Shown one piece after another: positions 4,800 through 10,365 of a stretch of 10,365 bases of DNA. Origin of the DNA: Actinomycetes bacterium (GTDB lineage: Bacteria > Actinomycetota > Actinomycetes > Actinomycetales > Cellulomonadaceae); contig JAEWQZ010000188.1 in NCBI GenBank assembly GCA_023460255.1, forward strand, positions 1 through 10,365. Direction: 5' to 3'. The translations under genes and the position numbers were made by a program. The notes under the pieces were generated by a model. It was not told the origin of the DNA, ran no database searches, and saw only the letters and a list, made by a program, of their open reading frames with translations. The first letter of the stretch is position 1; every line of letters starts with the position of its first letter.

Positions 4800-6809
4800 T
4801 CAGTCGACCGGCGCGGCGGCGGCGGCGAACTGGCTCGCGTACAGCCGCGCGTAGGCGCCGCCCGCCTCGATGAGCTCGGCGTGCGAGCCCTGCTCGACGA
4901 TCGCCCCGTCCTCCATGACGAGGATGACGTCCGCGTCCCGGATGGTGGAGAGACGGTGCGCGATGACGAACGACGTCCGGCCCTTCCGCAGCGCGGCCAT
5001 CGCGTGCTGGACGAGCACCTCGGTGCGGGTGTCCACCGAGCTCGTCGCCTCGTCGAGCACGAGGATCGGCGGGTCCGCGAGGAACGCCCGGGCGATGGTC
5101 AGCAGCTGCTTCTCCCCGGCCGAGACGTTGCTGGCCTCCTCGTCGATCACCGTGTCGTAGCCGTCGGGCAGCGTCCTGACGAACCTGTCGACATGGGTCA
5201 CCCGTGCCGCCTCGACCACCTCGTCGTCGGTCGCACCGATCCGGCCGTAGGCGATGTTGTCGCGGATCGTGCCCTCGAAGAGCCACGTGTCCTGGAGCAC
5301 CATGCCGACGTTGCGGCGCAGCTCCTCGCGGTCCATCCGCGCGACGTCGACGCCGTCGAGGGTGATCCGCCCGCCGTCCAGCTCGTAGAACCGCATGAGC
5401 AGGTTGACCAGGGTCGTCTTGCCGGCCCCCGTCGGCCCGACGATCGCGACGGTCCGCCCGGGCTCGGCGACGAGCGACAGGTCGTCGATGAGCGGCGCCT
5501 CGGGTACGTACCGGAACGACACGCCCTCGAAGGCGACGCGACCGCGCACCGGCTCGGGCCGCGGCCCGTCCTCGGGCTCGGGCGACTGCTCCGGGGCGTC
5601 CAGCAGCTCGAACACCCGCTCCGCCGAGGCGACGCCCGACTGGAGCAGGTTCATCATCGACGCGACCTGCATGATCGGCTGCGTGAACTGCCGCGAGTAC
5701 TGGATGAACGCCTGGACGTCGCCGAGCGTGATCGCTCCGGAGGCCACGCGCAGTGCCCCGATCACGGCGATGACGACGTAGTTGAGGTTGCCGATGAACA
5801 TCATCGCCGGGTGGATGAGGCCCGAGATGAAGTGCGCCTTGAACGTCGCCTCGTAGAGCGCGTCGTTCTCGGTCCGGAAGGTCTCGCCGGCAGCGCCCTG
5901 GTGGCCGAACACCTTGACCAGCGCGTGCCCGGTGTACATCTCCTCCACGTGGGCGTTGAGGGTGCCGGTGCGCTGCCACTGGGCCACGAACTGGGGCTGG
6001 GCCCGCTTCGCGATCATCGCCGTGACCACGCCGGACGCCGGGATGACGACGAGCGAGATCACCGCGAGCAGCGGTGAGATCCAGAACATCATCGCCAGGA
6101 CCCCGACGATCATCAGCACGGCGTTGATGAGCTGGCTCAGCGTCTGCTGCATCGTCTGCGCGATGTTGTCGATGTCGTTGGTCACCCGCGAGAGCAGCTC
6201 GCCCCGGGGCTGGGAGTCGACGTAGGACAGCGGCACGCGGCCGAGCTTGACCTCCACCCGCTCACGCAGCCGGAAGACGGTCCGCTGCACGACGCCGGTG
6301 GTCACCAGCCCCTGCACGTAGCCGAACAGCCACGACGCCAGGTACAGGGCGAGCGCCACGAGCAGGACGCGACCGAGCTCGGTGAGGTCGATGCCGACGC
6401 CGGGCACGACCCCGTCCATGCCGGCGAGCACGTCCGCCAGCTCGGTCTGGCCTTCCTCACGCAGGCCGCGCACCACCTGCTCCGTCGTGGCTCCGGGCGG
6501 GGCCTGGGCGCCGATGACCTGGCCGAGGACACCGCGGAAGATCACGTCGGTGGCCCAGCCCAGCACCTTCGGCGCCGCGACGGCACCGCCGACACCGAGC
6601 ATGGTCAGCAGGACCACCGCCACGAGCGGCACCCGCTCGGGCCGCAGCTCGCCGAGGAGCCGGCGCAGCGACGCCCGGAAGTCCAGGGCCTTCGCGGTCG
6701 GCATCGCCATGCCCATGTGACCGCCGCCCATCGGCCCGCCCGCAGGCCTGCGGGGCCCGTGCGCGCCGGCGCCGCCGGCGGCCCGGTCCTTCGTCGTCGG
6801 GGCGCTCAC
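4800..6809 (-). CDS. ABC exporter half-transporter (TMD-NBD), catalytic-site subunit of a heterodimer
   Basis: This 669-residue type IV (B-family) ABC exporter half fuses a membrane domain of about six helices (about 58-345) to an ATPase domain (about 430-655). Walker A is GPTGAGKTT with K464, Walker B is LVLDE with D586 and catalytic E587, and the H-loop histidine is H618 (IAHRLST). The signature motif is non-canonical: VSAGEKQ (S563-A564-G565-E566) instead of LSGGQ. Together with the partner gene this gives one consensus ATP site, formed by this subunit's Walker motifs and the partner's SGGQ, and one degenerate site. That is as in TM287/288, LmrCD and BmrCD. Exporters of this class move drugs, lipids or peptides outward; the substrate is unknown. 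The N-terminus has a Gly/Met/His-rich stretch (PMGGGHMGMAMP, about 26-37). The GTG start overlaps the partner's TGA by 4 nt (GTGA), so translation is coupled. Confidence 0.93.
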   Translation of the reverse strand: MSAPTTKDRAAGGAGAHGPRRPAGGPMGGGHMGMAMPTAKALDFRASLRRLLGELRPERVPLVAVVLLTMLGVGGAVAAPKVLGWATDVIFRGVLGQVIGAQAPPGATTEQVVRGLREEGQTELADVLAGMDGVVPGVGIDLTELGRVLLVALALYLASWLFGYVQGLVTTGVVQRTVFRLRERVEVKLGRVPLSYVDSQPRGELLSRVTNDIDNIAQTMQQTLSQLINAVLMIVGVLAMMFWISPLLAVISLVVIPASGVVTAMIAKRAQPQFVAQWQRTGTLNAHVEEMYTGHALVKVFGHQGAAGETFRTENDALYEATFKAHFISGLIHPAMMFIGNLNYVVIAVIGALRVASGAITLGDVQAFIQYSRQFTQPIMQVASMMNLLQSGVASAERVFELLDAPEQSPEPEDGPRPEPVRGRVAFEGVSFRYVPEAPLIDDLSLVAEPGRTVAIVGPTGAGKTTLVNLLMRFYELDGGRITLDGVDVARMDREELRRNVGMVLQDTWLFEGTIRDNIAYGRIGATDDEVVEAARVTHVDRFVRTLPDGYDTVIDEEASNVSAGEKQLLTIARAFLADPPILVLDEATSSVDTRTEVLVQHAMAALRKGRTSFVIAHRLSTIRDADVILVMEDGAIVEQGSHAELIEAGGAYARLYASQFAAAAAPVD

Positions 6810-8533
6810 GCGGCCTCCTCCTCGGTCACCTGGGAGAGCACGATCTCCCGGTACGTCTCGTTGTCGGCCATGAGCTCGGCGTGGGTCCCGATGCCGACGA
6901 CCGCTCCGTCGTCGAGGACGACGATCCGGTCCGCGTGCCGGATGGTGCTGACCCGTTGGGCGACCACGACCACCGTCGCGTCACGCGTCTCGGGGGCCAG
7001 CGCCGCCCGCAGCGCCGCGTCGGTGGCGAAGTCCAGCGCGGAGAACGAGTCGTCGAAGAGGTATATCTCGGGCCGGCGCACCAGCGCGCGGGCGATCGCC
7101 AGGCGCTGGCGCTGCCCGCCGGAGACGTTCGTGCCGCCCTGCGTGATCTCGGCCTCCAGCCCGCCCATCTCGCGGACGAACGCGGCAGCCTGGGCAACCT
7201 CGAGGGCGTGCCAGACCTCCTCGTCCGAGGCGTCCTCCTTGCCGTAGCGCACGTTGCTCGCCACGGTGCCGCTGAACAGGTACGGACGCTGCGGGACGAG
7301 CCCGATCGTGCCCCAGAGCGTGTCGAGGGCGAGGTCGCGCACGTCGACGCCGTCCACCAGGACGGAGCCCTGTGTCGCGTCGTACAGGCGCGGGATCGTG
7401 TTCAGCAGCGTCGTCTTGCCCGCGCCCGTCGAGCCGATGATCGCCGTGGTCTCCCCCGGCGCCGCGACGAACGAGACGTCCCGCAGCACCGGGTCCGCGG
7501 CGCCGGGGTAGGCGAACCCGACCCCACGCAGCTCGAGGTGCCCGTGCCGGGACAGCTCGGTGACGGGTGCCGCCGGGGGCACGACGGTCGTCCGCGCGTC
7601 GAGCACCTCGTTGATGCGGCCCGCGGAGACCTCCGCCCGCGGGACCAGCATGAACATCATCACGGCCATCATCACGGAGATGAGGATCTGCATGAGGTAA
7701 CTGAGGAACGCGGTGAGCGAGCCGATCCCGAGCCCGTCGGCGACCTCGTGGGCGCCGAACCAGAGGACGGCCGCGCTCGACAGGTTCATGATGAGGAACA
7801 CGGTCGGGAACATGAACGACATCAGGCGCCCGACCCGCACCCCGACGTCCATGAGGTCGGCGTTCGCGGCGGCGAACCGCTCCCGCTCGTGCGCGTCCCG
7901 CACGAACGCGCGGATCACCCGGACGCCGCCGATCTGCTCGCGCAGCACGCGGTTGATCGCGTCGATGCGCTTCTGCATCGCCTGGAACAGCGGGCGCAGG
8001 CGCACGACGGCGAACCCGAGGAGGCCGCCGAGCACCGGCACGATGACGGCGAGCAGCCACGACAGCTCGACGCTCTCCCGCAGCGCCATGATCACGCCGC
8101 CGACGAGCATCACCGGCGCGGAGATCATGATGGTCAGGGTCATGTAGACGACCGTCTGCACCTGCGTCACGTCGTTCGTGGTGCGCGTGATGAGGGAGGG
8201 CGCGCCGAACCGGCCCACCTCGCGGGCGGAGAACGTCTGGACGTGCTCGAAGACGTCGGCGCGCACGTCCCGGCCGATCGACATCGCGACCCGCGCACCG
8301 GCGTAGACGGCGCCGATCGACGCCGCGACCTGGACGAGCGTGATCGCGAGCATGAGGCCGCCGAGGCGCATGATGACGCCGGTGTCCCCCTTGGCGACGC
8401 CGTCGTCGATGATGTCCGCGTTGAGGCTCGGCAGGTACAGGTTGGCGACGGCCTGCACGAGCTGCAGGACGACCACGACGGCCACCAGCCCGCCGTACGC
8501 GCGCAGGCGGGCCCGCAGCAGGCGGATCAGCAT
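6806..8533 (-). CDS. ABC exporter half-transporter (TMD-NBD), degenerate-site subunit of a heterodimer
   Basis: This 575-residue half-transporter starts at the ATG at 8531-8533 (MLIRLLRARL), supported by GGAGGA at 8537-8542. About six membrane helices precede an ATPase domain from about 335. Walker A GSTGAGKTT includes K373 and the signature is canonical, VSGGQRQRLAIARAL (S471-Q474). Two catalytic positions are altered: Walker B reads LFDDS, with D495 in place of the catalytic glutamate, and the H-loop reads VAQRVST, with Q526 in place of histidine. The Asp/Gln pair is the recognised pattern of the degenerate subunit in asymmetric exporters such as TM287, and it complements the neighbouring subunit exactly. 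The two proteins should form one inner-membrane heterodimer. The start overlaps the tetR stop by 7 nt and the end overlaps the next gene by 4 nt, so tetR and both halves form one transcript. An upstream in-frame extension to 9019 is open but overlaps tetR and is not coding-like. Confidence 0.93.
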   Translation of the reverse strand: MLIRLLRARLRAYGGLVAVVVVLQLVQAVANLYLPSLNADIIDDGVAKGDTGVIMRLGGLMLAITLVQVAASIGAVYAGARVAMSIGRDVRADVFEHVQTFSAREVGRFGAPSLITRTTNDVTQVQTVVYMTLTIMISAPVMLVGGVIMALRESVELSWLLAVIVPVLGGLLGFAVVRLRPLFQAMQKRIDAINRVLREQIGGVRVIRAFVRDAHERERFAAANADLMDVGVRVGRLMSFMFPTVFLIMNLSSAAVLWFGAHEVADGLGIGSLTAFLSYLMQILISVMMAVMMFMLVPRAEVSAGRINEVLDARTTVVPPAAPVTELSRHGHLELRGVGFAYPGAADPVLRDVSFVAAPGETTAIIGSTGAGKTTLLNTIPRLYDATQGSVLVDGVDVRDLALDTLWGTIGLVPQRPYLFSGTVASNVRYGKEDASDEEVWHALEVAQAAAFVREMGGLEAEITQGGTNVSGGQRQRLAIARALVRRPEIYLFDDSFSALDFATDAALRAALAPETRDATVVVVAQRVSTIRHADRIVVLDDGAVVGIGTHAELMADNETYREIVLSQVTEEEAA

Positions 8534-9177
8534 GGGTCCTCCGGGAGGTCGGGACGGGCGAGGGCACCGTCGAGGAAGAGCGCGGCGAGCTGGTGCGGGT
8601 CGAGGGCGGGCGCGCCGCCCACGGCGAGCGGCCGGTTCGCCGCGAGGACGAGGCCGACGAGCATCCGGGCGCACGGCACGGGGTCGAGGCGCAGCGCGGC
8701 CGCACGAGGATGCAGCACGTCGGCGACGCCCTGCACGACCTTTTCGACGGGGTGGTGGGCGTGCCGGTGCGCGTGGCCCGGGGGGCCGCCGGGCTCGCCG
8801 ACGAGCTCGTGGGCCACGGCCAGGAGCACGGCGACGTCGGCGGCGTGCTCCTGGAGGATCGCCACCACCTTGGCCACGGCGACCCGCACCGGCAGGTCCA
8901 CCTCGACGCCCGCCAGGCTGGCCAGCACCGGGCCGGGGTCGAGCGCCCGCTCGACGGCTGCACGGACCAGCGCCGCCTTGTCGGGGAAGACGCGGAACAA
9001 CGTGCCCTCGGCGACGCATGCGGCGTCGGCGAGCTCCCGCGTCGTGACCGCCGCCCCGCGCGATCGCAGCAGCGGGATCGTGGCGGCGACGATGGCGTCC
9101 CGCCGGTCCTCCGGGGCCATCGGCGCCGCTCGGCGGGGCCGCGGGCCGGGAGTCGGGTCGTGGCTGGTGTCGGGCAC
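8527..9177 (-). CDS. TetR-family transcriptional regulator, probable autorepressor of the ABC exporter operon
   Basis: This protein has 216 residues from the GTG at 9175-9177. The N-terminal DNA-binding domain (about 22-70) contains the classic TetR helix-turn-helix, TTRELADAACVAEGTLFRVF, at about 45-64, followed by PDKAALVRAAV. The remaining 145 residues form the variable ligand and dimer domain. A histidine cluster, GHAHRHAHHP (134-143), stands out and could be a flexible loop or a metal-binding patch. The gene heads the operon with the two ABC halves and overlaps the first by 7 nt. An 18-bp palindrome lies 20 bp upstream of the start, so it most likely represses its own operon until an exporter substrate binds. 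No ribosome site is visible before the GTG; a -10-like TAGCCT 7 nt upstream suggests a leaderless transcript. The ATG at 9118-9120 (MAPEDRR) is an alternative start, giving 197 residues with the whole HTH. Confidence 0.92.
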   Translation of the reverse strand: MPDTSHDPTPGPRPRRAAPMAPEDRRDAIVAATIPLLRSRGAAVTTRELADAACVAEGTLFRVFPDKAALVRAAVERALDPGPVLASLAGVEVDLPVRVAVAKVVAILQEHAADVAVLLAVAHELVGEPGGPPGHAHRHAHHPVEKVVQGVADVLHPRAAALRLDPVPCARMLVGLVLAANRPLAVGGAPALDPHQLAALFLDGALARPDLPEDPC

Positions 9178-9184
9178 GGCGTGG

Positions 9185-9190
9185 AGGCTA
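9185..9190 (-). promoter_or_regulatory. Candidate -10 element of the tetR-ABC promoter (leaderless mRNA)
   Basis: On the minus strand TAGCCT lies 7 nt before the GTG start of tetR, which would place the transcription start at or next to the start codon. The TetR palindrome (9198-9215) covers the spacer/-35 position. Leaderless mRNAs are common in actinobacteria. The hexamer is a weak match and the call depends on the absence of a Shine-Dalgarno sequence. Confidence 0.4.
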
Positions 9191-9197
9191 CCACGAC

Positions 9198-9215
9198 TGA
9201 GTGAGCACTCACTCA
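9198..9215. promoter_or_regulatory. TetR-type operator palindrome
   Basis: TGAGTGAGCACTCACTCA has perfect 7-bp arms (TGAGTGA/TCACTCA) around GCAC. Palindromes of the TGAGTGA type upstream of actinobacterial tetR genes are common TetR-family binding sites. It lies in the 117-bp divergent spacer, 20 bp from the tetR start and 79 bp from the GIY-YIG gene, so it clearly suits control of tetR and may also touch the divergent promoter. Confidence 0.82.
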
Positions 9216-9282
9216 TCGGGTGCCGGAGTCGCGGCGCGCGAGTGCGCCCGAGCGGTGACGACGTCCCGTGGGCTCCTGGGCG

Positions 9283-9288
9283 GATACT
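9283..9288 (+). promoter_or_regulatory. Candidate -10 element of the GIY-YIG gene (leaderless mRNA)
   Basis: GATACT ends 6 nt before the ATG at 9295, the right distance for transcription to begin at the start codon. No Shine-Dalgarno sequence precedes that ATG. A -35 at normal spacing is not obvious; a GGTGAC at 9254-9259 is too far upstream. This -10 argues for the ATG at 9295 over the upstream in-frame GTG at 9268. Confidence 0.4.
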
Positions 9289-9294
9289 TCGCCC

Positions 9295-10215
9295 ATGGCC
9301 CGCCCCTCGGTCGTCGCGCGGCTCCCGGCGGCGCCGGGGGTCTACCGCTTCCGCGACGACGCCGGACGGGTGGCCTACCTGGGCCGCGCCACGGACCTGC
9401 GCAGCCGCGTCGGGTCGTACTGGGGGGACCTGGCCGACCGGCCGCACCTGCGCCGGATGGTCCCCCAGGTCGCGACCATCGAGGCGCTCGAGTGCGACTC
9501 CGTGCACGAGGCCGCCTGGCTCGAGCGCAACCTCCTCGAACGGGCCCGGCCGCGCTGGAACCGGCTCCGCGGCGGGCTCGAGGTGCCGAGCTGGATCGCG
9601 CTCGACCGCAGGCCCGACGCGGCGACGCTCAGTGTCGTCCACTCCCCCGCCGACGCGCCCCGGGCGACCGTGTACGGGCCCTACCTCGGCGGCGGGCAGA
9701 CCCGCCTGGCCGTGGCAGGCCTGGAGCGGGCGCTCGCCCTGGCCTACGCCGGCCGCCCCCGGGGCGGCTTCGACCGGGACATGGCCCGGGTGCGCGGGGT
9801 GGCCGACGGCGACCTCGACGAGCGGGTCGAGCGCGCGGTGGCGGTCCTGACCCGCGACCCCGGTGCCGTCGCGGACCTCCTGGGCGTCCTTGTGCGCCGA
9901 CGGGTCGAGGCGGCCTCCGCCTGCGCGTTCGAAGTCGCCGCACGGGTGCAGGCCGAGCTCGAGGCCGTCGCCTGGGTGACGTCGGAGCAGAAGGTCACCA
10001 GGCGCGTCGGGGCGCACGACGGCGACCTCGACGCCCACGGCTGGTGCGAGGGGGTGCTCGTCACGCTCGAGGTCCGCGCCGGCCGCCTGTCACGCTGGCT
10101 CCAGCGCCCGGCCGACGACGCCGCCGCCCGGCACCTCGTCGCGGCCACCCCCGGGACGTGGCATGGCTTCGCCGACCGTGCGGCGCGGCTCGCGGCCCGG
10201 CTCGCCCAGCCCTGA
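9295..10215 (+). CDS. GIY-YIG nuclease family protein resembling the N-terminal part of UvrC
   Basis: This protein has 306 residues from the ATG at 9295. Residues 10-89 match the UvrC-type GIY-YIG domain. LPAAPGVYRF holds GVY (15-17) and VAYLGRATDLRSRV holds YLG (28-30), with the catalytic arginine at R36. The metal-binding glutamate is E77 in AWLERNLLERARPRWN. The set Y17, Y28, R36, E77 and N79 agrees with an active nuclease that nicks DNA 3' of damage, as in UvrC and Cho. Around 188-230 there is a helical segment (VRRRVEAASACAFEVAARVQAELEAV as the core, about 198-223) that resembles the UVR motif used to bind UvrB. The UvrC C-terminal RNase H-like nuclease and the helix-hairpin-helix pair are absent. 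It is close in length to E. coli Cho (about 295 residues), though Cho lacks the UVR motif. A repair role alongside UvrAB is an inference. It is transcribed divergently from tetR. Confidence 0.85.
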   Translation: MARPSVVARLPAAPGVYRFRDDAGRVAYLGRATDLRSRVGSYWGDLADRPHLRRMVPQVATIEALECDSVHEAAWLERNLLERARPRWNRLRGGLEVPSWIALDRRPDAATLSVVHSPADAPRATVYGPYLGGGQTRLAVAGLERALALAYAGRPRGGFDRDMARVRGVADGDLDERVERAVAVLTRDPGAVADLLGVLVRRRVEAASACAFEVAARVQAELEAVAWVTSEQKVTRRVGAHDGDLDAHGWCEGVLVTLEVRAGRLSRWLQRPADDAAARHLVAATPGTWHGFADRAARLAARLAQP

Positions 10216-10239
10216 GCCGTCGAGTCCACCGAGACCGCA

Positions 10240-10309
10240 CCCTCAGAGTGGAACGATCCGAGGGTCCCACCCCTCGAAGTGGAACGATCCGCCGGCAGAT
10301 CGTTCCACT
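10240..10309. repeat. Short repeat cluster built on AGTGGAACGATC (two direct, one inverted copy)
   Basis: A 21-nt unit occurs at 10240-10260 and again at 10271-10291 with 19 of 21 bases identical (AG versus GA at positions 6-7), a period of 31 bp. Each unit is CCCTC, two variable bases, then AGTGGAACGATCCG. A third copy of the core is inverted, GATCGTTCCACT at 10298-10309. The block lies in the non-coding 150 bp after the GIY-YIG gene and includes no gene. It could be a REP-like intergenic element, a regulator site array or a remnant of a small mobile element; reading alone cannot decide. Confidence 0.75.
10259..10309 (+). terminator. Tandem hairpins downstream of the GIY-YIG gene
   Basis: The first hairpin is CGAGGG (10259-10264) with CCCTCG (10271-10276) and a 6-nt loop. 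The second is AGTGGAACGATC (10278-10289) with GATCGTTCCACT (10298-10309), a perfect 12-bp stem with an 8-nt loop. They start 43 nt after the stop codon, so transcription termination of the GIY-YIG gene or mRNA 3'-end protection is plausible. There is no U-tract. Because the stems are built from repeats, other pairings compete. Confidence 0.5.
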
Positions 10310-10325
10310 CCGCGGTGGTGCCGTG

Positions 10326-10343
10326 TGGCGTCAGTGGCGTCAG
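10326..10343. repeat. Perfect tandem duplication of TGGCGTCAG
   Basis: TGGCGTCAG occurs twice back to back (10326-10334 and 10335-10343). The second copy can also pair with CTGACACGCC (10349-10358) if CA is bulged, forming a small hairpin. CCCTGAGGG at the very end (10357-10365) is a further small inverted repeat, cut off by the window edge. The rest of 10310-10365 shows no gene. Confidence 0.6.
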
Positions 10344-10365
10344 GTGGGCTGACACGCCCTGAGGG

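Noticed and set aside
3838..5979. A 713-codon minus-strand open frame overlapping the methyltransferase and the second ABC gene
   Set aside because: It is an off-frame shadow of two genes with clear family motifs; its translation is Arg/Gly/Ala-rich with no domain.
6806..9019. A longer 737-residue version of the first ABC subunit
   Set aside because: The extension overlaps tetR out of frame and is Arg/Pro/Gly-rich. The ATG at 8533 has a ribosome site (GGAGGA) and gives the family-typical N-terminus.
6881..9850. A 989-codon open frame on the plus strand opposite the ABC and tetR genes
   Set aside because: It lies antisense to genes with intact catalytic motifs, its translation is Arg/Asp/His-rich low-complexity sequence typical of high-GC antisense frames, and it crosses two promoters and an operator.
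8527..10038. A longer 503-residue version of the TetR protein
   Set aside because: The extra N-terminus would be antisense to the GIY-YIG gene and would run through the operator and promoter. The TetR domain needs only the start at 9177 or 9120.
10240..10309. A small CRISPR array
   Set aside because: There are only two direct copies, with a 10-bp gap too short to be a spacer, the third copy is inverted, and no cas genes are near.

Overview
The window is very GC-rich and gene-dense, with strong G/C third-position bias, GTG starts and stop/start overlaps. It looks like chromosomal DNA of a high-GC actinobacterium. A SOS box of the form TCGAAC-N4-GTTCGA, an ImuA'/ImuB pair and actinobacterial-looking SulP, TetR and ABC proteins support this. 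I would guess Micrococcales (Cellulomonas or Promicromonospora-like), but the family-level guess is inference. No tRNA, rRNA, insertion sequence, phage gene or CRISPR array was seen.

Layout. (1) 1-1035, minus strand: the start of an ImuB-type Y-family polymerase (cut by the window edge) and, overlapping it by 4 nt, the RecA-like accessory protein ImuA'. A perfect SOS box lies just upstream. This is the proximal part of the SOS mutagenesis cassette; dnaE2 is expected further left but is not in view. (2) 1199-3860, plus strand: a cysteine-free ArsR-type regulator whose stop codon overlaps the start of a SulP anion transporter with a C-terminal STAS domain, then a PEBP/YbhB-like protein. The STAS domain appears to lack a short internal segment. 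(3) 3865-3894: a strong hairpin between convergent genes. (4) 3879-4712, minus strand: a SpoU/TrmH-type RNA 2'-O-methyltransferase. (5) 4800-9177, minus strand: a three-gene operon, transcribed tetR then two ABC exporter half-transporters, with 7-nt and 4-nt overlaps. The two half-transporters carry complementary degenerate and consensus ATP sites, which is the signature of an asymmetric heterodimeric exporter of the TM287/288 (LmrCD) kind. An 18-bp palindromic operator sits just upstream of tetR. (6) 9295-10215, plus strand: a GIY-YIG protein resembling the N-terminal part of UvrC, with a UVR-like segment but no UvrC C-terminal nuclease. (7) 10216-10365: non-coding DNA with a dense set of short direct and inverted repeats built on AGTGGAACGATC, able to form tandem and mutually exclusive hairpins.

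Functionally the window joins two DNA-damage themes (the Imu cassette and the UvrC-like nuclease), a regulated anion-transport operon and a self-regulated multidrug-type exporter operon. Nothing seen amounts to a complete new system. The observations most worth following are the STAS deletion in SulP, the stand-alone UvrC N-terminal-like nuclease and the repeat cluster at the right end.
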